NCBI GenBank assembly: GCA_013176395.1
Contig: JABMLP010000032.1
Span: 243,680 to 307,679 of the forward strand
Direction of reading: 5' to 3'
Length of the DNA: 64,000 nucleotides
Source: Venturia oleaginea
Lineage: Eukaryota > Ascomycota > Dothideomycetes > Venturiales > Venturiaceae
A model generated the notes under the pieces. The model was given only the letters and a program-made list of their open reading frames with translations. It was not told the origin of the DNA and ran no database searches. A program made the position numbers and the translations under genes. Of the stretch, positions 21,030 through 30,063 are shown in pieces; the first letter of the stretch is position 1, and each line of letters starts with the position of its first letter.

Positions 21030-21040
21030 TATCTAAGTAC
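21030..21040 (+). promoter_or_regulatory. Self-primer binding site
   Basis: TATCTAAGTAC, one base after the LTR. It is complementary to GTACTTAGATA, which in full-length family LTRs lies about 36 nt after the TATA box, at the expected RNA 5' end. No tRNA 3'-CCA match (TGG) is present. Tf1/sushi elements prime in this way. Confidence 0.7.
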
Positions 21041-21691
21041 CTCAATCTTACAAAGGAAGAAAGGCTCACAGAGAGCAAGCTCCAAAAAGGAATTTCAAGA
21101 AGAGGACACTTGTCCTAATCCAAGAAGCGAGGGCCAACCTCAAGGGCCAAACAGAAAGGAATTTCAAGAAGAGGACACTTGTCCTAACTCAAGAAGCAAG
21201 GGCCAACCTCAAAGGCCAACTTCAAGGGCCAACCTCAAGGGCCAAACAAAAAGGGAATTCAAGAGAATTCAAGCTGAGATTTTCTAGAAGGTGCTAGAAT
21301 CTCCAAGAAGCAAGGGCCAACCGAAAGGGCCAATCCAAAAAGGGAATTCAAGAGAATTCAAACTGAGATTTTCTAGAACGTGCTGGAATCTCCAAGAAGC
21401 AAGGGCAGGTCATCCTAAGACAGCGTAGTCTTAGGAGTTGAAGCTGTAATAAGCTGAGGAAAGAAAGAGCTAGGAAGAGAGATTTAATACACTTGGCCTT
21501 CACAGTCCCTGGGAGCTCTGTCCTTAGTAATAAGGATTGCAGAGCGGACTATAGTGTAAAAATCCTTCTGGGATTCTATAGTCACCTTCCTATACTAATA
21601 GGCATTGACTCTATACTGCCTAGCAAATCTCTAGAGTAGAGCCTAGGAGTGTGTATAGTAGTGCTCTCTATTATCTCTCATAGGTAAAAAT
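21041..21691 (+). other. Leader of copy 1 with direct repeats
   Basis: Repeated blocks of AAGGGCCAACCTCAAGGGCC and of GAATTTCAAGAAGAGGACAC, and a twice-occurring stretch ending in GAGATTTTCTAGAA. A 126-codon open frame from the LTR to 21287 is repeat-encoded and probably not a protein. Confidence 0.7.
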
Positions 21692-22714
21692 ATGGAAGGA
21701 GAAGATCAGGAACAAAGAGTTCCTCAAGAACCCCAAGCCCTACAAGAAGCTATGGCAGCATTACAACATCAACTAGCCATTCAGAACGATGCTATTACGC
21801 GTATTCTTACAATCTTGCCTAACACTACTCGCTCTGAGAACGTAGTAGAAGGACAAGAGACTAAGAATTCACAAAAAGACAGAATACATAGGAAGAAAGC
21901 TGTACTTCCTAAGCTCCAAGAATTTGATGGCAAGCGTTCTGAATGGGCTCAGTGGTTTCAACAAGCAAGGATGAAGTTGGAGATAGACGCAGAGTCTATA
22001 GGGGATAGTAGGAACCAATTTGCCTACATCTTCTCCTCTCTACGAGGCTCCGCAGCTCAGGCTACTCTGGCCTACGTAAAGACAGCTCCAGAGGAAGATA
22101 AAACGGGACAGAAATTGTTACAGTATATGGACAACTTCTATGGCGATCCAGTACAACAACAAAGAGCTACTGTAAGCCTGTCCACAATCAAACAAAAAGA
22201 GAAAGAACCCTTCTTCTCTTTTCTTCCCCGTTTTGAAACCACTCTTGCTAATGCTGGAGGAATGACTTGGCCTGACGCTGTTAAAATTGCATTTCTACAC
22301 AAAGCAATAAATCAAGAGCTGCGAAACCAGAGAATAGGCCAATCTCAGAGTACCTCCTACCAGCAGTTTGTGTCCGATCTTTTGAATACAAGTATGCAAA
22401 TCACTACAGCAAAGATGCTCTCTTCCTCAGAAGATAAGTTACGATTCAGAGATAAAGAGAAGTCTTTTAAAGATCTGAACGCTATGGACTAGGAGCCTAC
22501 ACGCGTAAACAAGTTAAAAATTTCGTCTAAAGCCTATGAATATAGGAAGGCAAATAACCTCTGCTTACGCTGTGGGAAGGCCGGCCATAGAATGAAAGAC
22601 TGCTGGTTGGATACAGAGGTAGAAAGAGTCACGCAACTTGGTTCAAAAAGGGCCAAAGGAACCACTGAGGAGAATGAAGAAGTTGAAGAAGAGGACTACT
22701 CGGAAAAAGAGTAG
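21692..22714 (+). pseudogene. gag of copy 1, split by an internal TAG
   Basis: Starts at ATG 21692 (MEGEDQEQRVPQEPQ). The N-terminal half is a helical retrotrans_gag domain (WAQWFQQARMKLEID, FFSFLPRFETTLANAGG). A TAG at 22490-22492 replaces the TGG (Trp) found in copy 3. In frame beyond it come a CCHC knuckle (CLRCGKAGHRMKDC) and an acidic tail to the TAG at 22712-22714. The truncated product would lack the nucleocapsid part unless the stop is read through. Confidence 0.85.
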
Positions 22715-25700
22715 CCTCTATCCAAAGTCGTGGATGGAGGCGTAGAGTAGATAGAGCAAAATTGTCAAAGGAGTCAATTGAGAGAGTAAATAGTATTTTG
22801 AATTCGAACAAAGACACTGATTCACACCGTTCTCGGATAGAAAAAGAATGGGAGCAGTTCAGACCCAAGATGCTCTCCCGCCTTTTCTACACAAATACTA
22901 TAGTGAACGATATATACTCTCTTAAAACTCTCCTTGATAATGGATCTAGCTGCTACGCATCAATAAACGAGGAGAAAGCTTCGCAGATGGACCTTGAAGT
23001 ACTCCCTATTAGTCCGCGTACTATAGGTGGAGTTCTTAAGGAAGAAGGACAGACCCAAGTGACAAAAATTGCGAAGTTGAACCTAGATTTAGGGGGACTT
23101 ATATGCAACGCTTTTGCTTATATAGTCCCGGGACAATTTGAGGATCTTCTACTAGGCAGGCCTTTTCTCAAGGACACCAAAGCCGTTATCAATGAATCTA
23201 AAGGTACTCTTACCTTTGCAAACGGGATTAGCATTCGCGATGCTAAATTTGAAGACAAACTTGATATACAACAAGTAGCGCCCGTAAGATTCCACCGCCT
23301 TGTCACTTCTACACTTGAGAAAATCAAAGACGCGTCTAGAGTATTTGCTGTTACTCTTCGAGATATTGATATTGCCTTGAAGCCGAAAGTCCCTTTGACA
23401 ACAGAGCAAATACTGGAATTGCTACCTAAGAGGTTTCATAAGTACGCTGCTGTCTTTGATCCTAAAAGGGCCGAGAGACTACCACCGCATCGCCCTGGGA
23501 TTGATCACGAAATACCTATAGAAGAAGGAAAACCACTTCCTTGGGGACCTCTATATGGTATGGGTCGAGAACAACTCCTTGTTTTGCGAAGGACTCTTAC
23601 AGAGCTACTAGATAAAGGCTTTATCCGAGAGAGTAAATCAGTTGCTGCGTCTCCAGTTCTCTTTGTGAAGAAACCAGGAGGGGGCTTACGCTTTTGCGTA
23701 GACTACCGAGCCTTAAACGCAATTACTCGAAAGGATAGGTACCCGCTACCGTTAGTAAAAGAGACTTTACTAACCTTAGCTCGTGCTAAGTATCTTAGTA
23801 AGCTTGATGTAAATGCTGCCTTCCACAAGATTCGAATCGCAACGGGAGATGAGTTCAAAACTGCCTTTCGAACTAGATATGGTCTATTTGAATGGCTAGT
23901 TACTCCCTTTGGCTTAACCGGTGCACCTGCGTCTTTTCAACGGTATATAAACTATATCCTTCGACGATACCTAGACGAGTTCTGCTCAGCTTATCTAGAC
24001 GATATAGTAATATACTCTTCAAAGAACCTTAAAGACCATGAAGAAAAGACTGAAAAGATACTTCAAAGCTGCCTTAACGCTGGGTTATACCTTGATATTC
24101 GGAAGTGCGAGTTTAATACCAAACGAGTCAAGTATCTAGGCTTCGTTATAGATACTGAAACGGGCCTACACATGGATCCGGAGAAGATCAAAGCAATTAA
24201 AGAATGGGAACGTCCTACTACTCTACGAGGAGTACGTGGCTTCCTAGGCTTTACAAACTTCTACCGTGACTTTGTAAAAGATAACTCAACAATAAGGGAG
24301 CCTCTGGTTCGCCTTACAAAGAAGAATACTCCATTTTTATGGGGAAAGGAGCAAGAAGAATCTTTTCAAAAACTTAAGGCAGAGTTTTGCAAAGAACCTG
24401 TCCTGTCTGCACTTGATGAAGATAAGCCTACGCGAGTAGAACCTGATGCTTCAGGCTGGGCTTCCGGAGCAGTACTTAGTCAAAAAGATGAGCTAGGTAA
24501 CTGGAAACCATGTGCTTTCTTCTCTACTAAGCACTTGCCAGCCGAATGCAATTATGATATCCACGACAAAGAACTTATGGCTATAGTCAAAGCTCTAGTC
24601 CATTGGACTAGCGAGCTACTAAGCCTAAGTAAGCCATTCATTATCCTCACAGATCACAAGAACCTTGAGAAGTTTATGGTAAAAAGGGAACTAAATGAAA
24701 GGCAAATGAGATGGGCGCAGATACTAGCTAAGTTTAACTTCAAACTAGGCTATCGCCCAGGCTCTGAATCTGTAGTTCCAGACGCCTTAACTCGAAGGGA
24801 TCAAGATCTCCCAAAGGATATTCAAGACCCAAGAATCGTTGAAAGAACTAGAACGTTATTACCTCCAAAGCTTTGGATTAACGTTCTAGAGGATAAGACT
24901 CCTGCAAGAGAAGAAGCTGCCCAAGAAAATGCTCAAGAAGTAGACAAAGAACCTATCCCCTTTATACAAAATCCCTTTCTCTCAGGTGATCTAAGGGATA
25001 GATGGGAAACTGCACTCGAAGGAGATCTAGACTACAGACGTATTTTCCAAAGCGTTCTAAAGCAAGATAGGCAGTTCCCATCTAAGCTAAAGGTTCCTAC
25101 TTCTATAGGAGATTGTAAAGTCGAAAACAACCAGCTCTACTATAGAGACCGAATCTGGTTGCCCTCCTACGAGCCTCTCTTAACAGGAGTAATTCAAGAA
25201 ATACACGATTCAGTCCTATCAGGGCATCCTGGACGAGAAGCTACTATTGCTATTCTCTCCAGACAGTTCTACTGGCCGGGATTTGCTCAAGATATACGTC
25301 AGTTTATACGCAATTGTGACGTCTGCGGAAGAACTTCAGTCTGGCGAGACAAAAAGAAAGGTTTACTTAAACCTCTTCCTGTCCCTAGCCGTATCTGGCA
25401 AGATATTTCAGTAGACTTCATAGTCGAATTACCAGAGAGCCAAAGATGCACAAGACTCTGCGTTATTACTGACCGCTTGGGTAAAGGAACTATCCTGTTC
25501 CCAGTGCCTAAAGAACAGTTTGGAGCTGAAGGATTTGCAAAACTATTTATGCAGAACTACGTAAGATTACACTGGCTTCCTAGATCTCTAGTCTCAGATA
25601 GGGACACGCAATTTGTTAATGCTTTCTGGAAAGAAGTTTGTCACCTTCTTAAGATAGAGAGAAGACTCTCTACAGCGTATCACCCTGAGACTGATGGATC

Positions 25701-26547
25701 TACGGAAAGAAGAAATCAAGAAGTTGAAGCCTATCTACGTAAGTTCTGTACATTTAGTCAGGACGACTGGGTTGAGCTCCTGCCTATTGCTCAAATATGC
25801 CTCGATAATAGACCAAACCAAGCTACGGGCCTATCGCCTTTCTTCTTAACCCACGGTTATAACATTGAGCATATAGGAACTGTTGAAGCTCCCCAGAAAA
25901 CCCCTGAGAATCCAAAAGAAAAAGCACAAGATCTTGTAGCAAAATTGAAGGACGCACAAGAATGGGCAGAAACGTCAATGGTATCAGCTCAGCAACAGCA
26001 AGAATACTACTCTAATAGAGATCGTGCTCCGGCTGACTCTTTTAAAGTGGGAGACAAAGTCTGGCTCAACCTAAAGAACGTAAAAACCCTACGTCCTTGT
26101 AAGAAACTAGACTGGATTCATGGGAAGTATACAGTTACACGAGTTATCAACTCAATGTCTTACGAGCTTGATACACCCAGAGGAATCCACAACCGATTTC
26201 ATACGTCTTTACTTAGGAGAGCTGGCACAGATCCCCTACCTTCACAAATACAAGATAATACACAGCCGCCTCCTATAGTAACTGAACAAGGAGACGAGGA
26301 ATACGGTATCGAGGCTATTCTAGCCGCAAGATGGCGCCGGCGAGGTCGACAACAAACACGAGAAGTCTTAGTTAAGTGGGTAGGCTACGTTGATCCTACG
26401 TGGGAACCCCTTAGCGAACTCCAACAAACTACAGCTCTGGACGCTTTTGAAAGTGCCTACGGCAACGTTCTTGAAAACGACGGACCTATACTACGCCCTC
26501 AGAGACTACGCTCACATCGATCTACAAGAGAGGGGGGGAGGGGATAA
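22687..26547 (+). CDS. pol of copy 1: protease, RT, RNase H, integrase, chromodomain
   Basis: The frame is open from 22687, overlaps the end of gag by 28 nt in the -1 frame and runs to TAA 26545-26547; from the TTG at 22762 it is 1261 residues. Domains with residue numbers from that codon: protease about 55-140 (LLDNGSS, an unusual D-N-G, and LLLGRPFL); reverse transcriptase about 290-470 with YLDD at about 411-414; RNase H near 560-680; integrase with H2C2 zinc finger about 812-855 and DDE core about 880-985; chromodomain about 1180-1245 (WVGYVDPTWEPLSEL). It makes the enzymes that copy and insert the element; the chromodomain probably guides insertion to marked chromatin. No defect is visible apart from the protease Asn. 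Confidence 0.95.
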   Translation, partial: RRGLLGKRVASIQSRGWRRRVDRAKLSKESIERVNSILNSNKDTDSHRSRIEKEWEQFRPKMLSRLFYTNTIVNDIYSLKTLLDNGSSCYASINEEKASQMDLEVLPISPRTIGGVLKEEGQTQVTKIAKLNLDLGGLICNAFAYIVPGQFEDLLLGRPFLKDTKAVINESKGTLTFANGISIRDAKFEDKLDIQQVAPVRFHRLVTSTLEKIKDASRVFAVTLRDIDIALKPKVPLTTEQILELLPKRFHKYAAVFDPKRAERLPPHRPGIDHEIPIEEGKPLPWGPLYGMGREQLLVLRRTLTELLDKGFIRESKSVAASPVLFVKKPGGGLRFCVDYRALNAITRKDRYPLPLVKETLLTLARAKYLSKLDVNAAFHKIRIATGDEFKTAFRTRYGLFEWLVTPFGLTGAPASFQRYINYILRRYLDEFCSAYLDDIVIYSSKNLKDHEEKTEKILQSCLNAGLYLDIRKCEFNTKRVKYLGFVIDTETGLHMDPEKIKAIKEWERPTTLRGVRGFLGFTNFYRDFVKDNSTIREPLVRLTKKNTPFLWGKEQEESFQKLKAEFCKEPVLSALDEDKPTRVEPDASGWASGAVLSQKDELGNWKPCAFFSTKHLPAECNYDIHDKELMAIVKALVHWTSELLSLSKPFIILTDHKNLEKFMVKRELNERQMRWAQILAKFNFKLGYRPGSESVVPDALTRRDQDLPKDIQDPRIVERTRTLLPPKLWINVLEDKTPAREEAAQENAQEVDKEPIPFIQNPFLSGDLRDRWETALEGDLDYRRIFQSVLKQDRQFPSKLKVPTSIGDCKVENNQLYYRDRIWLPSYEPLLTGVIQEIHDSVLSGHPGREATIAILSRQFYWPGFAQDIRQFIRNCDVCGRTSVWRDKKKGLLKPLPVPSRIWQDISVDFIVELPESQRCTRLCVITDRLGKGTILFPVPKEQFGAEGFAKLFMQNYVRLHWLPRSLVSDRDTQFVNAFWKEVCHLLKIERRLSTAYHPETDGSTERRNQEVEAYLRKFCTFSQDDWVELLPIAQICLDNRPNQATGLSPFFLTHGYNIEHIGTVEAPQKTPENPKEKAQDLVAKLKDAQEWAETSMVSAQQQQEYYSNRDRAPADSFKVGDKVWLNLKNVKTLRPCKKLDWIHGKYTVTRVINSMSYELDTPRGIHNRFHTSLLRRAGTDPLPSQIQDNTQPPPIVTEQGDEEYGIEAILAARWRRRGRQQTREVLVKWVGYVDPTWEPLSELQQTTALDAFESAYGNVLENDGPILRPQRLRSHRSTREGGRG
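26527..26545 (+). promoter_or_regulatory. Polypurine tract of copy 1
   Basis: AGAGAGGGGGGGAGGGGAT sits two bases before the 3' LTR and primes plus-strand DNA in this class. It overlaps the end of pol. Confidence 0.8.
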
Positions 26548-26668
26548 TGTTAAGGGATGGAATCCTTCTCTCTAGCTTATCCATGACTGGATTTCCAATT
26601 GTTCTCTTGTTATTCTACAAGCAGTCTTCTCTCACTTGCGAAACACCTTTGAGGGTTGAACTCTTACA
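26548..26668 (+). repeat. 3' LTR of copy 1 (121 bp, same deletion)
   Basis: Same sequence and same internal deletion as the 5' LTR, and followed by the right GGAAT duplication. Confidence 0.9.
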
Positions 26669-27154
26669 GGAATTGTCCGTCGCGGAATCCATGAGAGGAT
26701 TGCTGAGAGGAGTATTGTTTCGAAGGAAGATGCGATGGGGGTGTTGGAGATGATGGGGCTTGGTAGGGAGAGTGTATATGCAGATTTGAGCTATTAACTT
26801 GAAGCAGTTAGTTGATTCCTCTGGCTAGGGAGGCTGGGAAGAGGGGTGAGGTGGGTGGTTTGGGAGTTTGAAGGGTTGAAGTTGTAAGGGGATAGGTAGG
26901 CGTTGGAGGGGGAGGGGGTCTATAGTTTACTCTTTTTGGGAAAGGCTAAGGAAAACTGGGGTAGGGTGGGTTTTTGAGGAGTTTATTATTGAGATGATGG
27001 GAGTTGGGATTTTGGGAGGGTATATGTAGTATCTCATGAGTTTTGCAGCTGATAGTTTTTGAGAGTGGATTAGTCTTTAGGATAAAAGACGCTTCTTTCT
27101 ACCAATATTCCTACCTAGTCCTAAGGTGTATCAAAAATTAATAAATTTTCTCCC
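26669..27154 (+). other. Right flank of copy 1, possible end of an interrupted gene
   Basis: Directly after the target duplication a frame reads GIHERIAERSIVSKEDAMG and on to a TAA at 26795-26797. It looks like a natural protein C-terminus, so copy 1 may have landed in the last exon of a gene whose remainder lies to the left. The following 350 bases are G-rich on the plus strand with no gene. Confidence 0.3.
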
Positions 27155-28371
27155 TCAATCGTCAATTCGAAGTAGGCCATTCGGAGCCTCATCTCGCTAT
27201 ATTCGACGGGAATTCCATAGCTCGACTCGGAAATACCATCTTTCCTCCTCCAGAAACATCCTAATATGAAGCCCCTCAGTTTCAAATCTAGTCATCACAT
27301 CGCGAAGTAGTCCTCCCTAAATCTCAAGCAATTCCCTCACTTTCTTCATTTCCATCTCGATCCCATCACGGGAACAATCCAAGTCTTCATAGCCCATCTT
27401 ATCCGTGCAAGAGCGCAGAAACTCCGGGGTTTTGGCTTGCAAAACCACCCCTAGCTTCGCTTCCTCCATTAACCCCAACGCCCGCTTTTCGGCTTCGAGC
27501 TTCTAAAATACTCGATCTATATCCTCGTCATCGTTACAACCTTGCGCTGCCGCTAACAAGGTAGTGCGTTTCTTAACAAATGACTTCTAGGTAGCGATCT
27601 TCTACTTAATAGCCTTACTATTCTTTGTCTAGTGAAGACTAACTACAGTATAATAAAAAAAGTTCGCCTGACTACGAAGTGTTTTACACAAGTCCAGCTT
27701 TTTATTCGCTAATTGACAAGCACGGATTTCCAATGAGGACTGGTACGTGATAAGAGCATAACCTGCTGGATAAGAAAGGTAAGAATCCAGCTCCATCACG
27801 TCCTTCTTCCCCGAAAGATACCTAATGAATATGTGCTTAAGTAAATATCCATCGAAGCTACTCGGGACACCTTCCCTGTCACGAATGATGAAAGAAACTA
27901 GTACGATCGTAAGCCCGCTGGGATCGCGTTAAGGGAAGTCTAGGGCCAGTCTCATATTTCCAATCGTCATATCGCGAGTCTAGCTAATTCTCGACGTCTG
28001 CAGGGCAGAAATTTTGCGCATGTCCTGATACTGGCTGTTGAAATAGTATAGACAGGCTGTCGCTGAAGACTCATCAAGATCAAGGGGCACCATTTCCCTG
28101 CTACCAGCATTGCAATATACATAGTCTTTATATCGTCGCCCGAAACTTGAAAGCCCAAATTGTGCGTGGAGCCAACACAGGGCGAAGAGTCGGTGAGTAG
28201 TGTTATGATAGTTTGTTTTTCGATTCGAGAATTGGTGGCAAGGATTTCTAGCGCATCTTTCCCATGATTGTCTTCGGTGGCCTGATTCATGACGGCATTT
28301 TTGGAGTCCAGGTCATGATTATCTAGATCCAAGTCTGGTAAACCGCCTAACTCACGAGATGAGCCGTCCAT
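27155..28371 (-). pseudogene. Unidentified gene killed by RIP-like mutations
   Basis: Read on the minus strand from about 28120 to a TGA at 27155-27157, one frame keeps coding character throughout (AGYALITYQSSLEIRACQLA, TLLAAAQGCNDDEDIDRV, KTPEFLRSCTDKMGYEDLDC) but is interrupted by eight stops. All eight are TAG or TAA where CAG or CAA would restore Gln, that is, CpA-to-TpA changes. A preceding exon-like frame starts at ATG 28371 (MDGSSRELGGLPDLDLD). The protein would be largely helical, about 390 residues; I do not recognise the family. Confidence 0.7.
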
Positions 28372-28867
28372 GTCGGCGCTATTCGTATGAGAAATTGAGA
28401 CGTCGATGAACTAGAATCTAGCTGGCGATTGTAAAAATACCTTTGGATTGGATCTGCGACTGGGCTCTGTAAGAATTTCGGAGGGTTGTTGGGAGGACGA
28501 TATAAGTAAAAACGGACTTTGCCGTGGGATGAGGAGAGTCACAGCAGGTACAAAGAGCTTGGGAGATAGTGTTTAAATTTTGGGGTTTGACTTATTACAT
28601 TCGTGCCCAGGTGCTTTGTTCAACAACCATTAACAAAGCCATGTCAGCACGAGCCTGGTGCCTAAAGGAGTGTGTTCTCTTTCCTTTTGGAATGACAATC
28701 AACACAATCTCGGACGTATTTATATCACCTTCCCAACCCCCAGTCTCATTCTTCTCCATCAACTCACTACAACTCCAGCTTCTACCGCCCACAAACCACG
28801 CCTCAACCATATTTTCAAACACTAAACAAAACAACAGAAAACCTCAAAACCACAAACCTAAATCAAG
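28372..28867. other. Upstream region, no gene seen
   Basis: Shared upstream area of the RIP-decayed gene and the membrane-protein gene. CT/CA-rich leader sequence ends at the ATG at 28868 in a good fungal start context. Confidence 0.5.
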
Positions 28868-29738
28868 ATGTCTTTACGCGCAAGCCTCACCGCCTTGTTC
28901 GACCAATTCGCGGGAGATAATGCAAACTACGAGCCTTCCTTCATCCGCAACCTCAAAGCCCAGAAGCTCGCTCGCATAACAGCTAGCGCGACCGCCCACG
29001 CTGCCCAAGCCAGCGCCCGTGCCGCCCAGGCCCACGCCGAGGCATGGCGGAACGCTGCCGTGGAGACGATCGTCCTCGAAGCTCGTCGTACCAATGTCAA
29101 CGTCCGCTTGAGCCAGAACATTCAACTTATCATCGCCGCACTCTTGGTCCTCAACTTCATCGCTTTGATCGGTGTGATCATGTTCAACACCCCAGCTTTG
29201 AAGGACCAGCGCGATCGCAACGTCACTCCCGTTGTTCAGCCCCTGATCCGTGGTGTTGAGAAGATCAACTCGGCTCTCGATTTTGTGGCTGGTATCATTG
29301 TTCGCGATGTCCAACACACCAAGGATAATATTGATTATGTCCGCGATAATTTTTGTTGAGAAGTACGATGATCTGAAGGATCGAATTGCTGCTCAAATCG
29401 ATGGACAGGAGAAGATCTCTGTGAAGAAACAGGCTGGTATAGCGGCTGACCCACTCCGTCGTCATGGCCAGACCAAGGTCCCATTCATTCCATTTGGCAA
29501 GAGCATGGCTCGTCTCCCCAAGAACAGCGTCGAAGACGATTACGAGTCCGAGCCCGAAGCTCTCGAAGACACCCATAGTCTTGCCGTTCAAGCTGACATT
29601 GTCGGCAACTGGGACTCCAAGTCTGAGACTGGTGAGCACACTGAGTCCGAGTCCGAAGACGTGATGAAATATGATGGTGCAGGCCAAGTATTCATTGGAC
29701 ACTTGAGAAACAGCTTGCAGAGGGATCACAAAGATTGA
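28868..29738 (+). pseudogene. Single-pass membrane protein gene with one frameshift
   Basis: ATG 28868 (MSLRASLTALFDQFAGDN) opens 163 residues: an Ala-rich helix, one strong transmembrane segment (IIAALLVLNFIALIGVIMF) and a juxtamembrane helix, then a stop right after a run of five T at 29350-29354. With one T fewer the protein continues in the next frame (VEKYDDLKDRIAAQIDG) to TGA 29736-29738, about 289 residues in all, with an acidic C-terminal half. So either a real one-base insertion or a sequencing error splits the gene. Family unknown to me. The intact codon pattern on both sides suggests that the lesion is very recent or artificial. Confidence 0.65.
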
Positions 29739-29895
29739 ATAGTTCATTCTCCTAAACTGAGAAATAAGACATAACTATATACATAAGATGCAGAAGATTC
29801 GAGAAGTGTCAAGAAGTGAGTGTGTACAGCCACTTGTAGATCATATATATCAAACATGTGCGCTTGGCGTGGTGATCAACATCCCATACATCAAG

Positions 29896-30063
29896 ATGTT
29901 TCAACAAGACGAGGAGGATATCCTCAACGGCCAGGATTACATCGACGCTGCCGAGCTCGATTCCGACCACGAGAACGATGATGAGGAGAACGTGAGGGAG
30001 ACTGAGGCCCAGGCTGAAGTGGATGCGGATTTCGAGGAGTGGATTATGCGCGATCGCAACTAG
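29896..30063 (+). CDS. Small acidic protein, hypothetical (55 residues)
   Basis: ATG 29896 (MFQQDEEDILNGQDYID) gives 55 strongly acidic residues ending IMRDRN. An upstream in-frame ATG at 29788 would add 36 residues of unconvincing sequence. It sits 160 bases after the membrane-protein gene on the same strand. It could be a small gene, a last exon of that transcription unit, or chance. Confidence 0.3.
   Translation: MFQQDEEDILNGQDYIDAAELDSDHENDDEENVRETEAQAEVDADFEEWIMRDRN

Larger units (their letters stand above)
20908..26668 (+). mobile_element. Ty3/gypsy chromovirus copy 1 (Tf1/sushi-like)
   Basis: Flanked by a perfect 5-bp target duplication (GGAAT at 20903-20907 and 26669-26673). Contains two identical-length 121-bp LTRs, a self-primer type binding site, a long leader with repeats, gag, pol with C-terminal chromodomain and a purine-rich tract. 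Its pol protein is identical to that of copy 2 in the translations I compared, so it is young. gag has an internal stop. Confidence 0.95.

Noticed and set aside
20907..21287. 126-residue open frame across the LTR and leader of copy 1
   Set aside because: Composition is dictated by direct repeats, and copy 2 breaks or alters it; no protein signature.
22490..22492. RIP as the cause of the shared gag stop
   Set aside because: The change fits CpA to TpA on the opposite strand, but a single change identical in two otherwise pristine copies is better explained by inheritance from a common source element.
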